DNA from: Ignavibacteriaceae bacterium | GTDB taxonomy: Bacteria > Bacteroidota > Ignavibacteria > Ignavibacteriales > Ignavibacteriaceae | DNA length: 64,000 nt | Assembly (NCBI GenBank): GCA_013042995.1 | Contig: JABDPB010000117.1 | Location: 25,365 to 89,364, forward strand | Reading direction: 5' to 3' | Shown: positions 19,783 through 28,056 of the stretch, in pieces | How positions within the stretch are numbered: position 1 is the first letter of the stretch | Layout: every line of letters starts with the position of its first letter | Made by a program: the position numbers and the translations under genes | Notes under the pieces: generated by a model | The model's database searches: none | Told to the model about the DNA's origin: nothing | What the model saw: only the letters and a program-made list of their open reading frames with translations

Positions 19783-21549
19783 ATGTATTTGTGTAAATAT
19801 TATATAATAACTTTAGCTGCTATAGTAATAAACAATGTTTTGATTGCACAGCAAGTTTCGCTTGATGATTTTAGAAAAATCCCCGGTATTGAAGTAAATC
19901 TCCGGCAGGACAGCACAATTGAAGTTTTTGATAAGAGAACAAATTATCGCTATCTAAAAAATATAGCTGAATTCCCAGGAAAAGAAAACCAAACAGAGGC
20001 AGATTTAATACTAGAATTAGACACAATAAACTTTGCCTATTATGAAGAGTACTACCGAACCTGGGGAAAGATAAAAGCCTGGAATGCATACTCTGCAAAT
20101 TATATTGCGATTGATTCGGATAGAAATAAGCAATTTGAACTTTATGTTTATAGATTTGTTAATAATTTACCGGGTGGCGACTTCACCGATGCACAAATAT
20201 ATGAACAAAGTCAGGATTCAATTTTTAATCTAATCTTTGATTTCACACCTGACTCACTATCTATGTTCTTCGACGTTGGTGATATAACAGGAGATGGTTT
20301 ACTGGATATTTTTTGCCGGGATTACTATAATGCCTTGTGGTTTTATGAGCAGAATAATCCTAATAATTTAATTAATTACTTTAATTTCAAATACAATCCA
20401 TTTCCTCCGCAGTATCAGTCCAACACACCAACATTTTATGATATTGATAGTGATGATACTCTTGAAATTATTTATTTCCTTTTTGCAGGTGACGGAGACA
20501 GCGTCTGGGCTTACAGCAACCATGTGGCCAAATACAATTCCGCAATTAATAACTATGAGTTGATTTACTATCACAGACCTTTACCAGACTTTTATACATA
20601 CGGGATAAGCACAGGTGATTTTGATCAGGATGGAAAAGGGAACTTTGGAACCGGAAGCATTTACGGCAAGTTTTATATTTACGAGTACGTTCAGGGGACA
20701 CAGTATTTCGTTGAGCTTGAAGATACTTTGCAGACTTATAATGCATACCTTACAACATTCACAGATGATATGGATGGAAACGGAAAACCTGAGATATGGA
20801 TAGGCGGAGATTTCAACAGCAGCACTTACGGTGGAGTAACAAGAATATATGTATTTGAAGCAAGCGGTCCCGGAAATTATGAGCGGGTATTCCAGATTGA
20901 CATCAGGGGGCTTTTTGCCTTTACAACAGGCAAGTTGCGTAATTGTGATCTGGATTATGACGGGAAGAAAGATCTATTCCTTGCAAACGGAGATTTTGTT
21001 TTTGGAATTAAAAATAATGGAATCGGTTCGTATTATTTTGATTTCATAAAGCTGTTGCCTCTTATTGATACCACTTACTCTTCCCAGTTCATTGAAGCTA
21101 TTGATGCGGCTGATCTGGATGGTGATAATACTTTTGAAATCGTTGCAAATCACAATCTATATTTTTCTAACAATACCGGGGCATATTACTCTGTTTTTCA
21201 TAAACGCAATAAGATTTCCGGAATTGAAGACAATGACAATTCTCTACCTGATAGGTTTAATTTGTATAATAATTATCCAAATCCATTCAACCCCGAAACT
21301 AAAATAAAATTTGTTCTGCCAACGGAATCAAAGGTTTCTATCATTATTTACAATATTCTCGGGAAAGAGATTACAGACCTGATAAGTGATACCCGCAAAA
21401 GCGGAGAATATGAAATTAACTGGGATGGGACTGACAACTCAGGAAGCAGAGTTCCATCGGGTATTTATATCATTACAATGAAAGCTAATCCTGTAAATGA
21501 AATCATTGACGGTTTTCAAAAAACAATTAAAGCAATTTTATTAAAGTAA
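19783..21549 (+). CDS. Secreted FG-GAP/VCBS repeat protein with T9SS sorting domain
   Basis: A 588-residue protein with a signal peptide, then a beta-propeller-like region containing repeated acidic calcium-binding-type loops: GDITGDGLLDIF, YDIDSDDTLEII, GDFDQDGKGNF, DDMDGNGKPEIW, CDLDYDGKKDLF and ADLDGDNTFEIV. These are FG-GAP/VCBS blades known from integrin-like propellers. The C-terminus opens with NYPNPFNPETKIKF and includes WDGTDNSGSRVPSGIY, a FlgD-like variant of the T9SS sorting domain. It is likely a cell-surface adhesin or binding protein; the ligand is unknown. It precedes another T9SS gene by 47 bases. Confidence 0.85.
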   Translation: MYLCKYYIITLAAIVINNVLIAQQVSLDDFRKIPGIEVNLRQDSTIEVFDKRTNYRYLKNIAEFPGKENQTEADLILELDTINFAYYEEYYRTWGKIKAWNAYSANYIAIDSDRNKQFELYVYRFVNNLPGGDFTDAQIYEQSQDSIFNLIFDFTPDSLSMFFDVGDITGDGLLDIFCRDYYNALWFYEQNNPNNLINYFNFKYNPFPPQYQSNTPTFYDIDSDDTLEIIYFLFAGDGDSVWAYSNHVAKYNSAINNYELIYYHRPLPDFYTYGISTGDFDQDGKGNFGTGSIYGKFYIYEYVQGTQYFVELEDTLQTYNAYLTTFTDDMDGNGKPEIWIGGDFNSSTYGGVTRIYVFEASGPGNYERVFQIDIRGLFAFTTGKLRNCDLDYDGKKDLFLANGDFVFGIKNNGIGSYYFDFIKLLPLIDTTYSSQFIEAIDAADLDGDNTFEIVANHNLYFSNNTGAYYSVFHKRNKISGIEDNDNSLPDRFNLYNNYPNPFNPETKIKFVLPTESKVSIIIYNILGKEITDLISDTRKSGEYEINWDGTDNSGSRVPSGIYIITMKANPVNEIIDGFQKTIKAILLK

Positions 21550-21552
21550 ATG

Positions 21553-21574
21553 TACTCAGCTTGAATGCTGAGTA
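21553..21574. other. Hairpin between two T9SS genes
   Basis: A perfect 8-bp inverted repeat TACTCAGC / GCTGAGTA with a 6-base loop starts 3 bases after the upstream stop codon. No T-tract follows, so it may be a weak or partial terminator, or an mRNA-stabilising stem in a bicistronic message. Confidence 0.5.
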
Positions 21575-21596
21575 ATGATTAATAGGGAGAATAAAA

Positions 21597-23315
21597 ATGA
21601 AAAAGTTAATTTTATGCGCTTTAATTTTATTTGCAGCGTTTGGTTACAGCCAAAATTACTGGACTTCAGAAGTGGATATAAATTTCTTGGTTAGCTCCAA
21701 TACAAAGGTATCATCTTTTGTGGATAATAACGGAATTCATATTGTTTACTCACGTAATGGTGGTATAAGATATGCACTTGTTAATTCAAACGGGGGAGTA
21801 ACTAAATATGATAAGGTTATTGAATCTGAAAGTTCATGAACTGATTTTGCAAATGTAGTTGCCTTTGGTAGTAATGTATACGCAGTTTACTACAAAAACA
21901 ATGATATTAAGGTTGCAAAAAGTACAAACCTTGGTAGTAACTGGAATAGCTCTTTCTCCAGCTTTGATTTAATAAACACAGGCTGCAACAAAATACTAGC
22001 ATATAAAGAAGGAACAGATATTCACATTGTATGGTCAGAAGTTAGAGAAAGCGGCTGGGGTTATGATTCACATTATATAAAATTTGTTCCATCTACGCCG
22101 GCTTGGAGTCAATATAAAAATGTAACAGATAATGAAACTTATGGCGGCGATGAGCCGGATATCACGTTTTCAAATGACAAATTACATGTTAGCTTTGTTA
22201 AATATCAATTTACGGAGCCAAAGACAAGAGACCGCTCCTCAGGAACCTGGCAAACATCACAAAGTGTTCCTTTTCATTACTTTCCATTCGCAACTTTAGT
22301 AAGAAGAGGAAAACCGATAGTTGCGAATAACTGGTTGAACGAAATTTACAGGGCTGATTATTCCTCTATCGGAACATCAGGAGATTATATTGGTCACTCA
22401 TACAGAAGTTTAAGCAATTCAACCTGGTACAGCAATCAAAATTATCTTCAGACTACGAATAATAAAATACATGTTGTAGATAATACTGCTAATGATAAGA
22501 TACACATTATCTATTATGATAATTCTTCAAGTAATTATTTACATAAAACAATTACAGGGACAACAATTTCCAGTTCAATTGCAACAATACCGCTGTATGA
22601 TCAATCAAGTTCGTTAAAAGCAAATTCAAATGATCTATATTTACTAAGGATTCAAAATCCGAGTACACCAAGTAAAATTAAATTCAGACATTATGATGAT
22701 GCGCCGCTTGCTCCAACCAATTTAACTGTATCTAAAAGTGAAGATAATCATCCATACTTATCCTGGGATGCAAATAGTGAACCGGATATGGATGAGTACC
22801 ATATTTATAAGTTTATAACAAGCTGGCAATATGTAACCTCGACAAGTAACACTTATTATGAAGATACTGATGAAGATTACTGCACTGCACCACCTCCACA
22901 GCAATGCACAAATGAACATAATATTTCATACAGAATTACAGCAGAGGATCTCGGTTCAAATGAATCCGATTACTCAAATACTGTGGTTGCACGTGTTCTG
23001 GGTGGTCCGCCAGCAAAACTTGGTGGTGGAAACTCCGGCAGCTCAGCAGTTGTTGAATACTCATTGAAACAAAACTATCCAAATCCTTTCAACCCAACCA
23101 CAACAATTGATTACTCAATTAAATCAGCAGGAATTGTAACACTTAAAGTTTACGATATGCTTGGAAAAGTGGTAGCTTCACTTGTTAACGAAAGGAAAGA
23201 ATCAGGGAATTATTCTGTAACGTTCAAGGCTACGAACTTACCAAGTGGTATTTATATTTATAAGCTAACCGCTGGAAAGTTCACAGAGACTAAAAAGCTG
23301 CTTCTCCTGCGTTAA
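21597..23315 (+). pseudogene. T9SS-exported FN3 protein interrupted by one in-frame TGA
   Basis: A single reading frame runs from the ATG at 21597 to 23315 except for a TGA at 21837-21839. Before it lie a signal peptide (MKKLILCALILFAAFGYSQ) and about 60 mature residues. After it the frame continues with no other stop through Trp/Tyr-rich propeller-like sequence. A fibronectin-III-like domain follows (APTNLTVSKSEDNHPYLSW, about 22708 on), then a sorting domain with NYPNPFNPTTTIDY ending KKLLLLR. The surrounding codons read ESS-stop-TDFANVVAFG, and a TGG-to-TGA change would explain it. It may be a recent nonsense mutation, a sequencing error or readthrough. Translating only the downstream part would lose the signal peptide. 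Confidence 0.8.
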
Positions 23316-23366
23316 TCCGCCGCGGTGGATCGGAGGACGGTTCTACTAAAATAGCAATTCACAATT

Positions 23367-23390
23367 GGAAGCCGGGATAATCCGGCTTCC
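23367..23390. terminator. Hairpin terminator between convergent genes
   Basis: A perfect 9-bp stem GGAAGCCGG / CCGGCTTCC with a 6-base loop lies between the T9SS gene end (23315) and the redoxin gene end (23400). The T-tract is poor (TATGTTATTT), so the strength is uncertain. Confidence 0.6.
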
Positions 23391-23399
23391 TATGTTATT

Positions 23400-23942
23400 T
23401 CACCCCTTCCACTTAATCGTACAACCTATTGTAAAAGTCTCGGGCACAGAGATTTCTTTGCCCTCCAAAAGCTCATTTAAAGCATTACGCAAATAGTGGT
23501 TTTGCACCTTGTCCGGCTCCTGCCAGTTATCATCAATCTTTCCGTGAAAGGCTAACTTTCTATTCTCACCAAAAAGAAAAATCTCCGGCGTATGTGTTGC
23601 ATCATAGGCTCGTGCAACGCTCTGGTCTTCGTCTCTTAAGTAAAGAAAGTTAAAATTTCTCTCAGCCGCTCTCTTCTTCATATTTTCAAACGAATCATCA
23701 GGATAATTAACATCATCGTTTGAATTTATAGCAATTGCTGCCAAACCTTTATTTTTATAATCTTGTTGTATTTTTTTAATTCTATCTTCGTAAGCATGTA
23801 CATAAGGGCAATGGTTGCAGCTAAAAATTACAATTAATGCTTTTTTATCCTTGAATGACTCAAGTGAATATTTTTTATCATCAATACCAATTAAATTAAA
23901 ATCTGGTGCAGAGGAACCGATTTCTAAATTATTTGTAGCCAT
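23400..23942 (-). CDS. Thioredoxin-fold peroxiredoxin-like protein
   Basis: A 180-residue AhpC/TSA-redoxin fold protein. It opens with GSSAPDFNLIGIDDKKYSLE and carries the redox motif CNHCPYVHAYEDR (about residues 42-45), a CxxC placed as in thioredoxin. A conserved cis-Pro region follows (THTPEIFLF), then an end with FTIGCTIKW. It probably reduces disulfides or peroxides in the cytoplasm; there is no signal peptide. AAAGGAG precedes the ATG at a suitable distance. The exact electron donor is unknown. Confidence 0.85.
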   Translation of the reverse strand: MATNNLEIGSSAPDFNLIGIDDKKYSLESFKDKKALIVIFSCNHCPYVHAYEDRIKKIQQDYKNKGLAAIAINSNDDVNYPDDSFENMKKRAAERNFNFLYLRDEDQSVARAYDATHTPEIFLFGENRKLAFHGKIDDNWQEPDKVQNHYLRNALNELLEGKEISVPETFTIGCTIKWKG

Positions 23943-24006
23943 AATTCAAACTCCTTTTATACAATTCTTAGTAAATGAACATCTGTATAATTAAATTAAA
24001 ATACGA

Positions 24007-25473
24007 ATGAAAAAATCTCTTTTCCTTTTTACAATTATTTTATCAGGATTTATAATGGCACAGGAAAAACAACTTGCCTGGGATCTTTATTACTCATACG
24101 AAAACTTTAAAGAAAAAACCCTGACAAACAGAAGATTTAAACACTCCGATATAATTCCATTAATCGAGCAGGCAAAAAATAATAAGAATTTTAAGGTAGA
24201 TAAAGTCGGAACATCGGCGGAGGAAAGAGACATTCATTTAATTTCTGTTGGAAACGGAAATAAAAAAGTTTTTCTGTGGTCTCAAATGCATGGCGATGAA
24301 CCAACTGCTACTGCTGCCATTTTTGATATTTTAAATTTCTTTTATGCAGAAAATGAATTTGTTGAGTTTAAGAATTTTTTACTTTCAAATCTGACACTTA
24401 GTTTTTTGCCAATGCTTAATCCCGACGGTGCGGAATTATTTCAGCGAAGAAATATTTTTGAAATAGATTTAAACCGCGATGTTCAGCGGCAGCAAGCTCC
24501 CGAAGCAAAAATTTTAAAAAATGTTTTTGATACCTTAAATGCAGATTTCGGGTTTAATCTTCACGATCAGAGTAGAGAATATTCTGCAGGAAATACAATT
24601 AATCCTGCTTCAATATCGTTTTTAGCTCCGGCACCCGATTGGGAGAAAACAGTTACACCCATTAGAGAAAATGCAATGAAACTGATTGGTACAATGTTGC
24701 AAGCATTAAATGAATTTATTCCTGCTCATATAGGAAAATATTCAGATGATTACGAATCGCGTGCTTTTGGAGATAATTTTACAAAATGGGGAACTTCTGT
24801 AGTTCTATTAGAAACCGGCGGCTGGCGTAACGACAGGGAAAAACAATTTTTGAGAAAGATAAATTTTATTGCATTGCTAACTGCTTTTGCCAGCATTGCT
24901 ACTGAATCGTATAAAGAACAGACTATTGAAGCTTATGAATCACTTCCAAAGAACCGAGAACTGATGATGGATGTGATATTCAGAAATCTTAAAATAAAAA
25001 AAAATGAACACGAGTTTTTAGTTGATATCGGAATTAATTTTGAAGAAAAAAATTTAAATGATGCAAAAGATTATTATTTAAAAGCTGAAATAGAGGATAT
25101 TGGTGATCTGTCAGTCTATGCAGGATATAAAGAATTTGATTTAAATGGCTACTTTATTGAAGCCGGAAAAACTAAAACGGATGAAATAACCTCAATTGAA
25201 GAATTAAAAACTTTAAATGTTGCTGGTCTATTTAAAGCAGGTTATACAAATGTTTTGCTTATAACTGAAAAATATCAGCATGAATTTTCAGAATACAAAT
25301 TTAATATTGCTATTAAAGATGCCTCAAAAATATATCATGAAATAAAAGTTGAAGGCAATGCGAACTTTATCATTAAAAGAGAAAATGAAATTCGCTACGC
25401 AGTAGTGAACGGTTTTTTTTACGACTTACAAAATATTCAAAACACAAACGGAAGCGGAATTGTTTACAAATAA
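24007..25473 (+). CDS. M14 family zinc carboxypeptidase, secreted
   Basis: A 488-residue protein with a signal peptide (LFLFTIILSGFIMAQ). The zinc ligands are His95 and Glu98 in MHGDEPT and His186 in FNLHDQ; the catalytic glutamate is Glu269 in VLLETGGW. LNRDVQRQQAPEA supplies the substrate-binding Asn-Arg. These are complete M14 carboxypeptidase motifs. The C-terminal 170 residues form extra beta-rich sequence with no T9SS sorting domain, so the protein is probably periplasmic or carried to the outer membrane some other way. The sigma-like gene starts 20 bases downstream and may be co-transcribed. Confidence 0.85.
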   Translation: MKKSLFLFTIILSGFIMAQEKQLAWDLYYSYENFKEKTLTNRRFKHSDIIPLIEQAKNNKNFKVDKVGTSAEERDIHLISVGNGNKKVFLWSQMHGDEPTATAAIFDILNFFYAENEFVEFKNFLLSNLTLSFLPMLNPDGAELFQRRNIFEIDLNRDVQRQQAPEAKILKNVFDTLNADFGFNLHDQSREYSAGNTINPASISFLAPAPDWEKTVTPIRENAMKLIGTMLQALNEFIPAHIGKYSDDYESRAFGDNFTKWGTSVVLLETGGWRNDREKQFLRKINFIALLTAFASIATESYKEQTIEAYESLPKNRELMMDVIFRNLKIKKNEHEFLVDIGINFEEKNLNDAKDYYLKAEIEDIGDLSVYAGYKEFDLNGYFIEAGKTKTDEITSIEELKTLNVAGLFKAGYTNVLLITEKYQHEFSEYKFNIAIKDASKIYHEIKVEGNANFIIKRENEIRYAVVNGFFYDLQNIQNTNGSGIVYK

Positions 25474-25493
25474 TTGTTTAAACTTTATTAATA

Positions 25494-26309
25494 ATGACAA
25501 AGCAATTCAATACAACAAAAGAAGAATTACAAAAATTAGGGCAAGAATTTAAGTTACAGGCATTTACTTTACTAGATGACTTATTCAATCTTGCTTTTTG
25601 GCTTGTGCTAAAAAAACGGGTTGCAAAAAAAGCAGTGTGGATCACTTACAAAAAAGCTATTTACTACTGTGATAAAACAAAAGCGACCGCTGATTGGAAC
25701 GCATGGATGCACAGAATATTTTTCAACAGAATTTTCGATTACTATTCTGCAAATCCAAGAGCAGAAGAATTTGGTTTCGAATTGATAGATAATTTGAAAG
25801 TAGATTCCAACTTAGTTTTGAAATTTAAAGAAATATATTCTGATCGAATAAAGGAGAAAGAACTAACCAAACTACTTAGAAACGTACCACAATTATTACT
25901 CCTTCCATTAGTACTAAAAGAAGTTGCCAATCTTTCTTACAGAACAATAGCAGAATTTATTGATGTACCCGACGGTGTGATTTCAACAAGAATTTACCGG
26001 GCAAGAAAATTAATTTTTATCAAATTGCTTATCCTAGACTTTGAAGAATCAAATTCTGTGAGTGAAAAATCAGATTTGATCTTCAAATTAAGAGTAACTG
26101 CAGAATTATTGGATAACGAACTACCGAGCAGTGAAAAAGATGCGTCAGAAGAAAAAATTAAAACAGACCCGCGACTGAAAAAAGAATACGAAGTACAGGA
26201 ACTGGTAAAAAAGGTTCTTAAAAATTCGTTTGTTACTAAAACCTCCCCTGAAAGATTAAAGCAGAAGATTAAAAAGAAGGCAGAAAGTAGCTTTTCAGTC
26301 AAAATTTAA
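25494..26309 (+). CDS. ECF-like sigma factor with anti-sigma-like C-terminal extension
   Basis: A 271-residue protein. Residues about 25-85 resemble sigma region 2 (LDDLFNLAFWLVLKKRVAKK, then WMHRIFFNRIFDYY). Residues about 125-180 match sigma region 4: a LLLLPLVLKEVANLSYRTIA helix-turn-helix followed by GVISTRIYRARK. The remaining ~90 residues contain ELLDNELPSSEKDASEEKI, then TDPRLKKEYE and SPERLKQKIKKK, similar in pattern to the N-terminal sigma-binding domain of anti-sigma factors but without zinc-ligand Cys/His. A built-in inhibitory tail is an inference. The nearest upstream gene encodes an M14 carboxypeptidase. Confidence 0.7.
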   Translation: MTKQFNTTKEELQKLGQEFKLQAFTLLDDLFNLAFWLVLKKRVAKKAVWITYKKAIYYCDKTKATADWNAWMHRIFFNRIFDYYSANPRAEEFGFELIDNLKVDSNLVLKFKEIYSDRIKEKELTKLLRNVPQLLLLPLVLKEVANLSYRTIAEFIDVPDGVISTRIYRARKLIFIKLLILDFEESNSVSEKSDLIFKLRVTAELLDNELPSSEKDASEEKIKTDPRLKKEYEVQELVKKVLKNSFVTKTSPERLKQKIKKKAESSFSVKI

Positions 26310-26415
26310 GTCCTTTGAATGCGAAGAAATATACAACACTATAATCAAAACTTGTATATGGAAAGCGATAACTTTAAATTGGAGTTTGCAATTTGATTAA
26401 ATCTAGCAATACATT

Positions 26416-26796
26416 ATGGCAAGATTAAAAAATATTGAGGCTTTTTGTAATTCCTGCAACTCTATCCAAAAAATGGAAATAAAGGGTGAAGTTTCGGGTG
26501 AAGATACAGAGACTAAAAAATGGGCTAAATGCAAAACCTGCAAGCATGTGATGGTAGTTGATATTACTGAACAGCTTAAAAGCGCCAATGTATCTTTAGA
26601 GGGAATTGAAAATGAAGATTGCACAGTTTATGCTCCGATTCGAACATTTAAAATTGGCGAATCTATTTATCACGAAAATTGGGATGACTTTGGAAAAGTA
26701 GTATCCAAAGAAACATTATCGAATGGACAGAGTTCAATTTCTGTTGAGTTTCAAAAGTCAGGTTTAAAAAAATTAATTGAGTCACTAAATAAGTAA
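26416..26796 (+). CDS. Zinc-ribbon protein with small beta-barrel (CarD/Tudor-like) C-terminal domain
   Basis: A 126-residue protein. Two CxxC pairs (FCNSCNS at 11-14 and KCKTCKH at about 39-42) form a zinc ribbon. The C-terminal half, IRTFKIGESIYHENWDDFGKV to the end, has the layout of a small SH3/CarD-like domain (x-IGexIyHxxxddfGkVv...IsVxFxxsGxKkL). Similar two-part proteins occur in other bacteria, mostly as hypotheticals. It sits 16 bases upstream of rpsU, so a role near transcription or translation is a guess from context. Confidence 0.65.
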   Translation: MARLKNIEAFCNSCNSIQKMEIKGEVSGEDTETKKWAKCKTCKHVMVVDITEQLKSANVSLEGIENEDCTVYAPIRTFKIGESIYHENWDDFGKVVSKETLSNGQSSISVEFQKSGLKKLIESLNK

Positions 26797-26812
26797 AGCG
26801 AGGTGAAAAACA

Positions 26813-27001
26813 TTGGTCGGCATATCAGTCGGTGAGAATGAATCCATTGATAAAGCTTTAAGAAGATTTAAAAAGAAATACGAGAGATCGGGAGTTCTTA
26901 AAGAATATAAGAAAAGAACCTTTTTTGTTAAGCCTTCAATAAAGAAAAGAATGGAAAAGATGAAAGCTGTCAGGCGTGCACAACGAACTGAAGAAATTTA
27001 A
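26813..27001 (+). CDS. rpsU: 30S ribosomal protein S21
   Basis: A 62-residue basic protein matching bS21: ENESIDKALRRFKKKYERSG, then LKEYKKRTFFVKPS and a basic tail. S21 sits near the 3' end of 16S rRNA and assists mRNA recruitment. The start is TTG with GAGGTG about 8 bases upstream, one of the better ribosome sites in the window. A strong terminator follows directly. Confidence 0.95.
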   Translation: MVGISVGENESIDKALRRFKKKYERSGVLKEYKKRTFFVKPSIKKRMEKMKAVRRAQRTEEI

Positions 27002-27008
27002 TCCTTTT

Positions 27009-27032
27009 AACCCCTCTTGAGAGGGGTTTTTT
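27009..27032 (+). terminator. Rho-independent terminator after rpsU
   Basis: An 8-bp stem AACCCCTC / GAGGGGTT with loop TTGA is followed by TTTT-rich sequence, 7 bases past the rpsU stop codon. Confidence 0.9.
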
Positions 27033-27033
27033 A

Positions 27034-27894
27034 TTATTTAATGTGAAGAACCGGTTCAATTACATCCGGTTCTTTTTGTTTTGCGTAATGCCTACTCAAA
27101 TGTTTTACGATTATATCGTAAGCATCATCAATATTGCTGCACATTGAAAAAAGTTTAACATCCGATTTACTAATCATTCCCTGCTCAACAAGAGCATCAA
27201 AATTTATGATTTTATTCCAGTAATTTTTATCATAAATAACCATAGCCAACTTCTTTTTCATTTTTGCAGTTTGGATTAATGTAATTACCTCAAAAAGTTC
27301 ATCCATCGTGCCAAAACCACCAGGGAAAATAATAAAAGCTTTCGATAGGTATGCAAACCAAAACTTACGCATAAAAAAGTAATGAAATTCAAAACTTAAA
27401 TCGGGAGTAACGTATTTATTTATAAACTGCTCGTACGGTATACTGATATTTAAACCTATTGAATATCCGCCTGCCTTTTTGGCTCCTTTATTTGCCGCCT
27501 CCATTATTCCAGGTCCGCCGCCTGTGCAGATGATGAACCTGTTAGCCATTGTTTCAAGATTCATTGACCATTCGGTTAAACGGCGTGAAAGTTCAACTGC
27601 ATCTTCATAATAGCGGGACATATTTACAAGACGCTGCGCTTCCCTCAATTTCCCTGTAAAATTATCAGTGGATTTTGGATTGAGAGATTTAATCTTGTTG
27701 TACTCTTTCAGAGCCTCTCTTTTGGATACTAATCTTGCGGAACCAAAGAAAACAATCGTATCCATTATTTTATGTTTTCTGAACTTGCTTCTTGGCTGAA
27801 GGAATTCTGTTAATATTCTTACTGATCTTCCATCCGATGAATAAAGGAATTCAGAATCTTCGTAAGCTTTTGGTGATTTTTTAAATTTCGCCAT
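27034..27894 (-). CDS. LOG family protein (nucleoside-5'-monophosphate phosphoribohydrolase-like)
   Basis: A 286-residue Rossmann-fold protein of the TIGR00730/LOG group. Signature motifs are CTGGGPGIMEAANKGA (nucleotide/phosphate binding) and PGGFGTMDELFE (catalytic). LOG proteins release ribose-5-phosphate from nucleotide monophosphates, originally cytokinin ribotides. The N-terminal ~80 residues are longer than in minimal LOG proteins, as in the PpnN-like or 'large' group, so nucleotide-pool turnover is as likely as cytokinin activation. The common database label lysine decarboxylase is a misnomer for this family. Confidence 0.88.
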   Translation of the reverse strand: MAKFKKSPKAYEDSEFLYSSDGRSVRILTEFLQPRSKFRKHKIMDTIVFFGSARLVSKREALKEYNKIKSLNPKSTDNFTGKLREAQRLVNMSRYYEDAVELSRRLTEWSMNLETMANRFIICTGGGPGIMEAANKGAKKAGGYSIGLNISIPYEQFINKYVTPDLSFEFHYFFMRKFWFAYLSKAFIIFPGGFGTMDELFEVITLIQTAKMKKKLAMVIYDKNYWNKIINFDALVEQGMISKSDVKLFSMCSNIDDAYDIIVKHLSRHYAKQKEPDVIEPVLHIK

Positions 27895-28056
27895 TGGTAA
27901 TTAGTGTAAATAAATTGTTATTAAAAATATATAGTATGATTCGTTTATATTTGTAGGAATGGTTTTTATGAACTTGATTTATATAATTTTGAACTTTGCA
28001 AAAATACCTGTAATCATTTTACATATCAAATAGAATAACAATCATTTTATTATACT

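Noticed and set aside
21837-21839. Selenocysteine insertion at the in-frame TGA
   Set aside because: The residue aligns with an expected Trp, there is no redox-type context, and no convincing SECIS hairpin follows directly.
27034-27894. Lysine decarboxylase
   Set aside because: The motifs are GGGxG and PGGxGTxxE of the LOG family; the decarboxylase label is a known annotation error.
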